Assembly: GCA_964551015.1 (NCBI GenBank)
Contig: CAZKBP010000030.1
Span: 1 to 64,000, forward strand
Origin: CAZKBP01 sp964551015
Lineage (GTDB): Bacteria > Bacteroidota > Bacteroidia > Cytophagales > Microscillaceae
DNA: 64,000 bases
Reading direction: 5' to 3'
The translations under genes were made by a program, and so were the position numbers. This document shows positions 16,475 to 25,545 of this stretch, piece by piece. The notes beneath the pieces were generated by a model. The model saw only the letters and a list, made by a program, of their open reading frames with translations, searched no databases and was not told where the DNA came from. Position 1 is the first letter of the stretch; each line of letters begins with the position of its first letter.

Positions 16475-18091
16475 TTATATTTCTCTTTGATTACGGTCAA
16501 TTTCCTCTCTCAACTCTTCTATCCGCTCGTCTAGGCTCTCTATTTCGGTGCGGAGGGAGTCTAGGGTAGGGGGCGTTTCTAGGTCAATCACTTGTGCAGA
16601 TTTGAGCACCGGTTCAAAACGTGCTTGGCTGCTTACATCTTCTCGGAGCATGAAAGATAGGGTTTGTCCGGCCTCCAACTCTGCTACTTCTCTTTCTGTA
16701 ATTTTGATTTCCTTGCCATTTTCGTTGTAGAAAGTAACGCTAATAATTACATCTTTAAATGCAGCATCCTCCCGTTTGTTAGCGACTGTCATTCTAATCA
16801 CATACTCACCAAAGTCGCTACTCTCAAACTGTCCGTCTAGCAAGAGATCATTTCTGAGTACTTGTTCTCTTTCTTTTTCTAATAATTCTACAAATTCTAA
16901 GGTTTTTTCTTTGCTAGCCAAAAGGCTGTCCAGAAGCACTTCTTCATAAGAAGGCTCCTCTATTTCCTTGTTTTCTTCGGAGCTATCATCTTCCTCGTAG
17001 AAGGTTTCTTCTTCATTTTCAGCCGTTTCTTCTTCACGAACAGGAGGATCGTAGGTTTCATTCGCATCAGAGCCACTGAATCGATTAATCTCATTGAAAA
17101 TGACTAAACAGGAAGTCAAGAGTACCAGTCCTAAAATAACATAGAGTAAAACCGAAGAACGATCGCGTCGCGGGGCAGGCTGAGTATTCACTGGTGCTTG
17201 GCTGTGGGAAGTTGCTGAGGTAGTATGCCAGGTTTGGTTAGCAGAACCTTGGGTGCTACTCAGACTAATTTGTGCCTGACTCAGAGCCTCCTTGAATTCA
17301 TCACAACTCTGAAAGCGATAATCAGGGTCTTTGGCGGTGGCTTTGTCTATGATCGCCTGCATTCTTTCAGAAACGGCTGGGTAAAAACTGCGGGCACTGG
17401 GTAATGGCTCTTTGAGTATTTTCTCATAGACCTCGTATTCCGTAGAACGGCTTTCGTCGTAAGGCGCGCGCCCGGTGAGCATCTCAAAAAGCGTTACGCC
17501 CAGCGAGTAAATATCACTGCGATGATCTACTAGCTTGCCTTGAACCTGTTCTGGACTCATGTAGAGCACTGTGCCCAGCCTAGAACCTGTCTTGGTAATA
17601 TTATTCCGATGGCTTTTTAGGATTTTAGCGATGCCAAAGTCCAAGATCTTTACATCTGCTTCTTTGGTAATAATGATGTTGGAAGGCTTGATGTCTCGAT
17701 GAATGATCCCTTTATGGTGGGCATAGGCAAAACCATCTAGTAACTGATTGAAAAAAAAGACGGTTTTGGTCTCTGGGATAGGGCCAGAAACTTTTTGAAT
17801 ATACTGATCGAGCGGGCTTCCCTCGGCATACTCCATGATGAGGAATAAGCGCTCGTCTTCTTCCAGATAATCATAGAGTGTGATAATGTTCAGATGTTGT
17901 AAAGAGGAGAGCGTAGTGGCTTCGTTTCGGAATCTTTCTTTCACTTCGGTATGATTGACCAAGGAGGGATTCAAAACTTTGATGGCTACTTTTCTACCCA
18001 ATTGGGTATGCGTGGCTAGGTATACTCTACCCACGCCTCCTTCGCCCAACAGCGATTCAATTCTGTAGTTTAAGATTCTTTCACCGATCAT
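16475..18091 (-). CDS. membrane Ser/Thr protein kinase with coiled-coil tail
   Basis: 538 residues. The kinase domain (about 8-270) has all key residues: Gly loop LGEGGVG, Lys38, HRDIKPSN (131-138, Asp133), DFG (151-153), SPE, RSDIYSLG. A Ser/Gln/Pro-rich juxtamembrane segment leads to one helix at about 314-333. The extracytoplasmic part starts with an acidic stretch (EEETAENEEETFYEEDD). It continues with a beta-rich domain having FYNENGKEIKI and ends in a predicted coiled coil (LRTEIESLDERIEELREEI). It is first of a leftward-reading set behind the pseudokinase (70-base gap), PP2C and FHA genes, so it is likely the active kinase of this module. Confidence 0.9.
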   Translation of the reverse strand: MIGERILNYRIESLLGEGGVGRVYLATHTQLGRKVAIKVLNPSLVNHTEVKERFRNEATTLSSLQHLNIITLYDYLEEDERLFLIMEYAEGSPLDQYIQKVSGPIPETKTVFFFNQLLDGFAYAHHKGIIHRDIKPSNIIITKEADVKILDFGIAKILKSHRNNITKTGSRLGTVLYMSPEQVQGKLVDHRSDIYSLGVTLFEMLTGRAPYDESRSTEYEVYEKILKEPLPSARSFYPAVSERMQAIIDKATAKDPDYRFQSCDEFKEALSQAQISLSSTQGSANQTWHTTSATSHSQAPVNTQPAPRRDRSSVLLYVILGLVLLTSCLVIFNEINRFSGSDANETYDPPVREEETAENEEETFYEEDDSSEENKEIEEPSYEEVLLDSLLASKEKTLEFVELLEKEREQVLRNDLLLDGQFESSDFGEYVIRMTVANKREDAAFKDVIISVTFYNENGKEIKITEREVAELEAGQTLSFMLREDVSSQARFEPVLKSAQVIDLETPPTLDSLRTEIESLDERIEELREEIDRNQREI

Positions 18092-18161
18092 ATCTGTTTA
18101 TATGGTTTTGTTCTCGTTAATCTGAGTTATTCAGATGGTCTGGGGTAAATGATTTATGCCT

Positions 18162-19634
18162 TTATTTGGTGGCGTTGAGTGGGATAATTAATTTTTTCCC
18201 TTCAAAAATGACAGGTTGGGGAATTTCCCCTGGCTCCACGGGTTTGGGATAGAGATCATTTATCTCTCGGAGCACCCCGACACTAACCCCGAATTTCTCG
18301 GATATTTGTACTAAGGTTTCATTTCTCCCCATCGTGTAGATAGCTCTCACTTTGATTTTCAGACCTTCGCGGGGTTTCAGGCGTTCTTCGCCCGTCAGAT
18401 CATTCATGTTTTTGAGCGTATCGAGAGGCACGTAGAATTTTTCAGCGATCTCAGTCAAATTTTCACCTCTTTTCACCTTATAAAAATAAATGTCTGTGGT
18501 ATCGCGTACACTCATAGAGCCGAAGATACGGATACTATCCTGAATTTCTTTCCGTTTCTGCGCCTGCGCAATAGAGTCCTGAATTTGACGAATGCGTTCG
18601 GTATCTTTGATATTAAAAATTATATCCGAACGCTCTGACTCGCGAGGTTGGCTATAGAAATAGAGCATTAACAGAAAAATAAGCAAGATTCCTCCCAACA
18701 TCATCAAGGGTACATTGATGAATACAGATGGAGGAAGAGACTTCGGTGACTCAGCAGGTGGGTCATCCATAGACTCAGCCTGGGGTGGCTCAGCCACGGC
18801 GGGGCTCGTGAAGGTATTAGCCGCCGACTTATCTTGAATATTCATGAGTGCCTGCTTAAAAACCTCACAGTTTTGAAAACGATCAGCTGGATTCTTGGCG
18901 GTAGCTTTCTGAATCACTTGTTGTAATTCTGTAGAAACCACGGGGTAATATTTGGTCGGTTTCGGTAAGGGTTCTTGCTTGATTTTTTCCTTGATTTCGC
19001 CCAAGTTGAAATCTTCGTAGGGATTTTTGGCGGTAATCATATAAAAAAGTAGAACGCCCAGCGCATAGACATCACTCTTTGGATCGGAAGTACCCACTGA
19101 CTGCAAAGCTTCGGGGCTAGCAAAGGAGATAGCTTCTCGGTCCTGCTGTTCTAGTAGTTTTTCTTGGAAGACCTCACTTAGCGCTAAATCTAGTACCTTG
19201 ATATGATCTTGCTCCGTGATAAAGATATGATGTGGCTGGATTGCTCCTCCGTGTAGCTCGTGGTGGTGCGCCAAAGCAAAGGCATCCAAGATTTTAATAA
19301 AAATTTCTAAGGTCCGGTGCTCCGGAATAGGGCCACTTTTGGTGTGAATGTACGTATCTAAGCTTTTGCCTTCTAAGTATTCAAAAATCAAGTAAAAATC
19401 TTGATCGGTCTCGAGATGGTCATACAGTGTCAGTACATTGGGGTGCTGTACACGAGAAAGTCGCTTGATTTCTTCCATGAATTGCGTCTTTTCTTCCGTA
19501 TCGTGCAGCGGTTTGAGGGTTTTGACGATGACTTTCTTAGAAAACTGGGTATGGGTCGCTAAGAATGAGCGGAACAATTGGTTTTCCTCGGTCAAATTCT
19601 CAATACGATAATTTAAAATTTTCTCCCCGGTCAT
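18162..19634 (-). CDS. membrane pseudokinase with two LysM domains
   Basis: 490 residues from the start MTGEKILNYRI, chosen because it aligns with the sister kinases and puts the conserved Lys at 38 in all three. The kinase-like domain has lost its catalytic parts. The Gly loop is replaced by LTEENQLF, HRD is GGA (129-131), the catalytic Lys and Asn are Gln133 and His136, and DFG is DLA (149-151). A membrane helix lies near 308-327. Outside follow two LysM motifs (about 384-413, YKVKRGENLTEIAEKF, and about 434-462, NETLVQISEKFGVSV), which usually bind peptidoglycan glycan. I infer a non-catalytic scaffold that links cell wall to the neighbouring kinase and phosphatase. Confidence 0.85.
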   Translation of the reverse strand: MTGEKILNYRIENLTEENQLFRSFLATHTQFSKKVIVKTLKPLHDTEEKTQFMEEIKRLSRVQHPNVLTLYDHLETDQDFYLIFEYLEGKSLDTYIHTKSGPIPEHRTLEIFIKILDAFALAHHHELHGGAIQPHHIFITEQDHIKVLDLALSEVFQEKLLEQQDREAISFASPEALQSVGTSDPKSDVYALGVLLFYMITAKNPYEDFNLGEIKEKIKQEPLPKPTKYYPVVSTELQQVIQKATAKNPADRFQNCEVFKQALMNIQDKSAANTFTSPAVAEPPQAESMDDPPAESPKSLPPSVFINVPLMMLGGILLIFLLMLYFYSQPRESERSDIIFNIKDTERIRQIQDSIAQAQKRKEIQDSIRIFGSMSVRDTTDIYFYKVKRGENLTEIAEKFYVPLDTLKNMNDLTGEERLKPREGLKIKVRAIYTMGRNETLVQISEKFGVSVGVLREINDLYPKPVEPGEIPQPVIFEGKKLIIPLNATK

Positions 19635-19878
19635 TCGGTTTAATATCAATACGTTTAAAATAGGCTTCTCGCTTTCCTGCTTTCTAAACAGGAGAGCGTG
19701 TAATGAATTGATTGCTAATCATCTGGTTTAGTAAGACTAAGCAAATGAATTTTGCACAAACCTAATCAAAAATTAGACACAATTTGTGCTTAGTGGCATA
19801 TTTCCTGAGCGCGAAAAGTCGTTTGCGCCCGAGTATCTCGATTTATTTTCGAGAGAATCGCACAGAATCAAATGCTTA

Positions 19879-21330
19879 TTAAGGTACGGAGTCCGTTCTC
19901 ACGTCGCGTGCTTCTTCTTCTATTTCCTCTTCGGTTCGAGGTGGTTCCAAGGGAATAGCGAGGGTATCTAGCCTCGCTAGGTCTGCCTCATTGTCTACGC
20001 CATTGGCCTGCAAAATCCAATCGATCTCGGAGCGATATTGATTAGCCAGTTCGGCTACACTTTGTCCTTTCTCCTTCATTTCGTTGGCTACATACTGTAC
20101 TCTTTTATTTTTGAAAAACTTATCAATGGCTTGGATCGCTTTTCGTCGGTAAGCATTGACCTCTTGGATGGTTTCTCGGGTTTGATCGTAGGTATCTTTG
20201 ACCTTGCGTAGTTTGGGATTGGCATTCCAAAAATATTCATAAAAGCGAGCTTCAATTTCTAATGCCCGGATACTATCTTGACGATAATCACCACTGCTTC
20301 CTAATATTTTGAGTTCTCCCACGGTATTTTGATAGAGCACGTACACGAACACCAAGCTGATCAATATCACAAATCCTCTGATCAAATAAGGTTGATAGTC
20401 GAAATCGTTGACTCGCGTAACACTAACCATGTCTAGGTCAAGTTTGGAGCGTTTACGAGTTTCAGAGATAGTCTCAATGGTCTCTGGTTCTTTGGATTTC
20501 AGGCTAGATTTAGCTTGGGGATAGTTTTTGGCCTGTGTAGGTGGATTAAAATTTGACTGACTGGCCGCTTGGGTATCCTCAGCATAGTTCGTGTCTTCGT
20601 CTAGGAAGTGGACTAATTGCACGGTGATGTTATCGTAGCCGCCCAAGGTATTGGCTAGCTCTACCAAGCGAATGGCTTTATGCTGTATATCTAGGTCGGC
20701 GTTTAGAATTTCTTCTATACCGGCATCACTCACGAGTCCGGTGAGGCCATCTGAACAAAGTAAAAACTGATCATTTTTGATCGCCTTGATAGATTCTTCG
20801 GCCACGCTTACATCCACGAAGTTATTTGTACCCAAGGCGCGGAGCAGTTCGTTCCTACGGGGATGCGTTTCGGCTTCTTCTTCACTAATGAGACCTTGGT
20901 CTACAAGTGCTTGTACGAAAGAGTGATCCTTGGTGAGTCTCAGTATTTTGCCGTAGCGATGCAAATAAATGCGACTGTCGCCCACGTGCCCATAGTGTAC
21001 ACGCCCTTTCCTGACCATCAACAATACACAGGTGGTTCCCATCCCTCTTAGCTCTGGATTCGCCTGCGCTCTTTGGTAAATTTGTTCGTTGGCGTACTGG
21101 ATCGCTTGGTAGATGGCGTCCTCAGGGTTAGGACGAAATTTGCTTTCAAAAAAGCTCCGAATACTATTCACGGCTAGTTGTGCGGCCACGGCTCCTCCGG
21201 CGTGCCCTCCCATTCCGTCGCAGACGACAAAGAAGGCTCCATTTTCGTTCTCGAAATAGCCCATGTAGTCTTCGTTCTGAGCGCGCACTTTACCAACATC
21301 TGTATGATTACCAAAACGAAAATTCTTCAT
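19879..21330 (-). CDS. PP2C-type protein phosphatase with membrane anchor
   Basis: 483 residues from ATG 21330 (MKNFRFGNHTDVG). A longer start at 21375 would run through a palindromic intergenic repeat and is less likely. The PP2C core (about 1-245) has the metal-binding Asps in NED (D21), VVCDGMGGHAGG (D38), GHVGDSR (D118), CSDGLTG (D194) and GGYDNIT (D233). One membrane helix follows at about 317-334. The extracytoplasmic tail ends with a LysM-like stretch (GQSVAELANQYRSEIDWIL, then LAIPLEPP). It should remove phosphate from Ser/Thr on partners of the adjacent kinases. The gene lies between the LysM pseudokinase and the VWA-FHA protein. Confidence 0.88.
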   Translation of the reverse strand: MKNFRFGNHTDVGKVRAQNEDYMGYFENENGAFFVVCDGMGGHAGGAVAAQLAVNSIRSFFESKFRPNPEDAIYQAIQYANEQIYQRAQANPELRGMGTTCVLLMVRKGRVHYGHVGDSRIYLHRYGKILRLTKDHSFVQALVDQGLISEEEAETHPRRNELLRALGTNNFVDVSVAEESIKAIKNDQFLLCSDGLTGLVSDAGIEEILNADLDIQHKAIRLVELANTLGGYDNITVQLVHFLDEDTNYAEDTQAASQSNFNPPTQAKNYPQAKSSLKSKEPETIETISETRKRSKLDLDMVSVTRVNDFDYQPYLIRGFVILISLVFVYVLYQNTVGELKILGSSGDYRQDSIRALEIEARFYEYFWNANPKLRKVKDTYDQTRETIQEVNAYRRKAIQAIDKFFKNKRVQYVANEMKEKGQSVAELANQYRSEIDWILQANGVDNEADLARLDTLAIPLEPPRTEEEIEEEARDVRTDSVP

Positions 21331-21373
21331 AGCAATGAAATAGTTGTCCGTTATGAGTTTCTTTCTCGAGTCC

Positions 21374-21392
21374 ACGGTCGGCAGCCGACCGT
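21374..21392. repeat. short GC-rich palindrome
   Basis: ACGGTCGGC (21374-21382) and GCCGACCGT (21384-21392) form a near-perfect palindrome inside a GTCCAC-type intergenic repeat between the VWA-FHA and PP2C genes. It lies in the coding direction's 5' region and could be an intercistronic hairpin. Confidence 0.55.
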
Positions 21393-21405
21393 TCTGTCGT
21401 TTCTT

Positions 21406-23007
21406 TTATAATTGAAAACGACAGCTAGCCGCTCCTAATTTGATCATATCTCCAGATTTAAGAATTTTGCTATCTATGCGGGTTCCATTGACAAAAGTAC
21501 CATTGGTGCTATCTAAGTCATTAATAAAAAAGCTTCCATTCTCGATGGTAATTGTAGCGTGTTTGCCAGAAACCGTTTGTTCTGGAATGACAATATCATT
21601 ATTAGCACTACGCCCAATGGTCATGGTAGGTTTATTCAATCGATAATTTTTATGGTACGCACCGGCCGCCACCTGAAAGGTAGGCGCACTGCCCCCACCC
21701 GATATGGAAGTATTTTTGAGATCGTATTTTTGCGGAGGCACCACGGTAGGGACTTCTTCTGCTTGCTTAGCAATTTCTTGTTCTTTGAGGCGAAGTTGCT
21801 CTTGCAAACGCATATTTTGATCTTTGAGCTCTTGCACTTGTGATTTTTGCTCATCTTCTCGTCGGCGTTCCTCTTCTTCTCGCTTGAGTCGCAATTCTTC
21901 CTCTTCTTCCAGCTCTTCTTGTTGGCGAATCTGCTGCTCTCGGTAATACCAGAGTAAAACGGCCATCAACCCTCCGGCGATAACCAACAAATAGATTCCA
22001 TAACGGCTCAGGAAACCCTCTCCGGGAGCCACACCACCTTCTTCGGGAGCTTGATAATTGGCCACGTAAGGCGTTTCACTCTTATAAATAATGGTATATT
22101 GGTGCGGATTCCCGTCCGCAGGCTCTTTGGTCTGGAAAGACAATTCGTAAACCTGTGCTCGGTTAGAAGCTACCTGACGACGACTCTCGAGAATATCGGC
22201 AATGGCATTGACGATATCATTTTGTGAACTTACGTTTCTGCTCAAATCTCCGGCATCCGTACGCATGCTGATTTTCTCGTAGATATCGGGGGTATAATCC
22301 CGATTAATATCAAAATTGATGGTGGGAACGAGCACATTGCCTCTTTCCGCGGTACGGATTACATCTTCGGGCTTCCAGATCGAGCCAGGATCATCAATTG
22401 CGCCTGAAATCACGATCAATGCTTTCTGCCCGTCGTAGCGAGACTCCAAGAGCAGTTCTACGCCTTCTTTCATAGCTTTGTATGCCGTGAAGCTTTCAGT
22501 ACTATCTCTTAGTGCGGCCTCGATTTTATTTCGAGTTTGGGATTTGAGTCTTTCCAGATTCGATTGTAAGCGAAACTCAGGCTCGATAGGAATGAGGGCT
22601 TTGCCATTTTCTTCGGGATGGCCGAAGTAGGCCACATTCACTCGATCGTCTTCTTGCACCATATCAAGTGCCTCTAAGACCGCGTCTTTGAAACTTTTGA
22701 TGGGTATGCCGTCCGTATAACTGGAAGCGTCTACCAAGAAAAGGATCATACGCCCCTCGGCTTCGGATTCTTCTGCGTAGCTCTTGGCTAAGGTAAAGTT
22801 GAGCGTATCCTTATCTTCGTCTAGTACACGAAAGTCGGACTCGAGCGGTTGCTCAGGCGTTTGCATCTCGATAATCGCATTGAGCAAAGGAAACTCGGTG
22901 GTGTCCGTTTCTTTCACCACGAAACTCTGAGCCAGTAGTGAATTTAAACTCATCAAAACCAGCCCCAAACTGATAAAAATAACAGGGAAAATACTTCGTT
23001 TGACCAT
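21406..23007 (-). CDS. VWA-FHA membrane protein
   Basis: 533 residues. A signal peptide (1-27, ending LLAQ) is followed by a von Willebrand A-like domain (about 85-280). The MIDAS-like motif is D93-A-S-S-Y, lacking the third Ser/Thr of DxSxS. A beta domain follows, then a membrane helix near 345-364. Next is a highly charged Glu/Arg coiled coil (about 365-415) and a C-terminal FHA domain (about 450-530, TIGRSANNDIV, SGKHA, STNGTFVNG). The FHA side is cytoplasmic and should bind phosphothreonine, probably on a kinase of this cluster; the VWA side faces the periplasm. It sits 38 bases after the second FHA gene. Confidence 0.87.
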   Translation of the reverse strand: MVKRSIFPVIFISLGLVLMSLNSLLAQSFVVKETDTTEFPLLNAIIEMQTPEQPLESDFRVLDEDKDTLNFTLAKSYAEESEAEGRMILFLVDASSYTDGIPIKSFKDAVLEALDMVQEDDRVNVAYFGHPEENGKALIPIEPEFRLQSNLERLKSQTRNKIEAALRDSTESFTAYKAMKEGVELLLESRYDGQKALIVISGAIDDPGSIWKPEDVIRTAERGNVLVPTINFDINRDYTPDIYEKISMRTDAGDLSRNVSSQNDIVNAIADILESRRQVASNRAQVYELSFQTKEPADGNPHQYTIIYKSETPYVANYQAPEEGGVAPGEGFLSRYGIYLLVIAGGLMAVLLWYYREQQIRQQEELEEEEELRLKREEEERRREDEQKSQVQELKDQNMRLQEQLRLKEQEIAKQAEEVPTVVPPQKYDLKNTSISGGGSAPTFQVAAGAYHKNYRLNKPTMTIGRSANNDIVIPEQTVSGKHATITIENGSFFINDLDSTNGTFVNGTRIDSKILKSGDMIKLGAASCRFQL

Positions 23008-23045
23008 AATGTTCCTGTTTAAATCCTGATGATTAGAGATTCCAT

Positions 23046-23648
23046 TTAGGCGATGCTTCTAAATTTGAAAATAGTATCCCCCATTTTGATGATGTCCCCA
23101 TCTTTCAAATTTCCTTCTTCTTCGAAGACTTCATTGATAAAAGTACCATTGGTGGAAAGTTCATCTTTAAATTTGAAATGACCCATTCGGTAGAGGATCG
23201 TCAGGTGTCGTCCCGAAACGGCTGGATCATTCATAATCACCACGTCGCAGCCTGGATCAGAACCCAATAAATTGCGGCCCTCGTAGAGCTTGAAATCTGT
23301 GCCTAAGGGGTCTATGGTAAAAGAAACCAACCAACCCACGAGTTTTCTCCCTACACTGGGGGAAGGAGATTGAAAATCAGGCAACATGGCTCCTCCTCCT
23401 CCGGATTCTTGCCCTCCGTATATTTTGGTATGCCCCAAATCTGTGTTCGAGGATTCTTTTTTGAAAATTTGCGTATGGCTTAGGCTATTTTGGTTATCGT
23501 CATCCTCCAATAGCGTTTTTTCCAGACTTCCACCACCGCCCCCTTTCTTGGGTCTTTCCTGACCAGCAGAAGGTTTAGGGCAATAAGGGCATTCATCCAG
23601 ATTTTTAGGAAAGTAGTGGCCATTCTCGCAAAGTTTGAAGTCACTCAT
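23046..23648 (-). CDS. zinc-ribbon FHA domain protein
   Basis: 200 residues from ATG 23648 (MSDFKLCENGHYF). An upstream in-frame start at 23708 adds 20 residues without family resemblance. C7, C20 and C23 in CENGHYF-x8-CPYC look like a small zinc ribbon. The middle is Gly/Ser-rich and holds two TQIF/TKIYGG stretches with Thr residues suited to phosphorylation (HTQIF, HTKIY). The C-terminal FHA domain (about 120-198) has GSDPGCDVVI, SGRHLTI and STNGTFIN. This resembles GarA/Fha-type proteins whose Thr near the N-terminus is kinase-modified and bound by their own FHA. It is first gene of the leftward FHA, VWA-FHA, PP2C order. Confidence 0.85.
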   Translation of the reverse strand: MSDFKLCENGHYFPKNLDECPYCPKPSAGQERPKKGGGGGSLEKTLLEDDDNQNSLSHTQIFKKESSNTDLGHTKIYGGQESGGGGAMLPDFQSPSPSVGRKLVGWLVSFTIDPLGTDFKLYEGRNLLGSDPGCDVVIMNDPAVSGRHLTILYRMGHFKFKDELSTNGTFINEVFEEEGNLKDGDIIKMGDTIFKFRSIA

Positions 23649-23802
23649 GATTTCAAGGTATTTGATTTTGGTGTAAATTGCATCTAACAGACTCACTTGA
23701 ATGATCAATTACAGGCTGCAAGTAGCAAATTTTATCGAGGCTTAGATAAAGATAAGATAAAAAATAAATTAAATTAGTCATCGATCCCATTTGATTTTCT
23801 TC

Positions 23803-24306
23803 CTAATCACGCTGATTTTGTTTCTCAGCCAAGGCCGTTGCGTCTTTTTCTACTTTCTCGGCCATGCGTGCTTTATAAGCGAGAAGCCGAGCGCGAATCT
23901 GCTCATCCGAGTTGGCTATGATTTGAGCGGCTAGGATGCCCGCATTCTTGGCCGCATTGAGGGCGACAGTGGCGACGGGTACGCCGTTTGGCATTTGTAA
24001 AATAGACAAAATAGAATCCCAACCATCTAGTGAATTGCTGGACTTCACGGGCACGCCAATTACGGGTAAGACCGTCAAAGAAGCAACCATGCCCGGCAGA
24101 TGAGCGGCTCCTCCTGCTCCGGCGATGATAACTTGTAAATTTCTCTCGATAGCTGTCTGCGCATACTCGAACATACGCTCCGGGGTGCGGTGTGCCGACA
24201 CGATGCTTATTTCATAAGCTACTTCTAATTCGTCCAGTATATCGGCAGCGGCTTGCATCACTGGAAGATCAGACTGGCTCCCCATTATAATCCCTACTTT
24301 GCTCAT
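23803..24306 (-). CDS. purE: N5-carboxyaminoimidazole ribonucleotide mutase
   Basis: 167 residues, usual PurE length. The class I signatures are GSQSDLPVM, SAHRTPERM and AGAGGAAHLPGMVA, plus GVPVKSSNSLDGWDS. It converts N5-CAIR to CAIR in de novo purine synthesis, in the cytosol. It follows purK by 38 bases on the same strand, the standard purK-purE operon, and PurK makes its substrate. The C-terminus carries a short charged extension (KARMAEKVEKDATAL). Confidence 0.97.
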   Translation of the reverse strand: MSKVGIIMGSQSDLPVMQAAADILDELEVAYEISIVSAHRTPERMFEYAQTAIERNLQVIIAGAGGAAHLPGMVASLTVLPVIGVPVKSSNSLDGWDSILSILQMPNGVPVATVALNAAKNAGILAAQIIANSDEQIRARLLAYKARMAEKVEKDATALAEKQNQRD

Positions 24307-24344
24307 TTATATTTATCTCGAAGGTTTATTTTTTATTTTAAAAT

Positions 24345-25475
24345 CTACTGGGCAATTACTTTGACAGTTTGTTTGATCTGCTGTATCTTCATTTCTAGAT
24401 CAGTTTTGGTCTTTCCTAAAACGGTCACGTGCCCCATTTTACGTCCAGGTTTGGTAATTTTTTTTCCATAAATATGCGGAAAAGCACCCTCGATGGCTAG
24501 CAATGCTTCCAAACCCTTGTATTCTGCCTCTCCTTGGTGCTCAGGTTCTCCCAGAAGATTCACCATTGCCGCCAAAGACAGAGTTTCTGTACTTCCTAAT
24601 TTCCAATTGCAAATAGCCCGAAGGTGCTGCGCGTATTGAGAAGTAAGATTCGCCTCAATCGTGTGATGCCCACTGTTGTGTGGGCGAGGAGCTACCTCGT
24701 TGACAAGCAATTGCCCAGATTGATCCAAAAACATCTCGATGGCCAATAAACCTATCATATCAAAAGCTTCAATGACTCGCTTGGCCAAATCACGGGCTTG
24801 CTCGGCCAAGGCTTCTTCTAAGTCGGCGGGCGCGAAAAGGTAATCTACCAAATTGAGCTTGGGATCAAAAACCATCTCCACGGGTGGATAAATGGCCACT
24901 TCCCCGCTTACATTCCGTGCCACGATGACTGCCAATTCTTTCTCAATTTTCACTTCTTTTTCCAACAAGCTAGGAGCATCAAAGGCTTTGTTTAGGTCGG
25001 CCTCAGAGCTTAGCAGTTGTACGCCCCGCCCGTCGTAACCTCCTGAACCTAGTTTCTGGAAGGCAGGTAAAAAATCCAGATGTTCCTGCAATGCTACTCG
25101 ATTTTCTACCAAAATAAAATCAGCACTTGGAATTTGATGCTTTTGATAGAACAATTTCTGCTGCCTCTTGTCCTGAATGGTACGAATAATTTCAGGTTGG
25201 GGATAAACTCGGACGCCTTCTTGGGCTAATTTTGCCAAAGCATCCGTATTTACCTGCTCGATCTCGATACTCACGATGTCCATTTCCCGACCAAAGCGAT
25301 ACACCGTATCAAAATCAGTCAATGCCCCCACTTCAAAGCTGGTCGCTACTCGATGGCAGGGAGCTTCGGGATCAGGATCTAGGATGTAAATCTCTAGGTC
25401 TAGATTTTGTGCGCTTTGGATCAGCATTCGGCCTAATTGGCCACCACCTAAGATTCCGATTTTAGGAAAAGACAT
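24345..25475 (-). CDS. purK: N5-carboxyaminoimidazole ribonucleotide synthase
   Basis: 376 residues, an ATP-grasp enzyme. The N-terminal GILGGGQLGRMLIQSA is the PurK nucleotide-fold start. GSGGYDGRGV is the ATP-grasp Gly loop and NEVAPRPHNSGH the metal/ATP site near residue 265. It carboxylates AIR with bicarbonate and ATP to N5-CAIR, feeding PurE next door. A TTGCAAG/TTACAGG intergenic repeat (25482-25510) lies just upstream of its ATG. Confidence 0.97.
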   Translation of the reverse strand: MSFPKIGILGGGQLGRMLIQSAQNLDLEIYILDPDPEAPCHRVATSFEVGALTDFDTVYRFGREMDIVSIEIEQVNTDALAKLAQEGVRVYPQPEIIRTIQDKRQQKLFYQKHQIPSADFILVENRVALQEHLDFLPAFQKLGSGGYDGRGVQLLSSEADLNKAFDAPSLLEKEVKIEKELAVIVARNVSGEVAIYPPVEMVFDPKLNLVDYLFAPADLEEALAEQARDLAKRVIEAFDMIGLLAIEMFLDQSGQLLVNEVAPRPHNSGHHTIEANLTSQYAQHLRAICNWKLGSTETLSLAAMVNLLGEPEHQGEAEYKGLEALLAIEGAFPHIYGKKITKPGRKMGHVTVLGKTKTDLEMKIQQIKQTVKVIAQ

Positions 25476-25545
25476 AGGATTCAGGTTTGAGGTTGCAAGT
25501 TACAGGTTTCTAATTTATTTCAACAAGGGTAGCATCAAGCAAATG

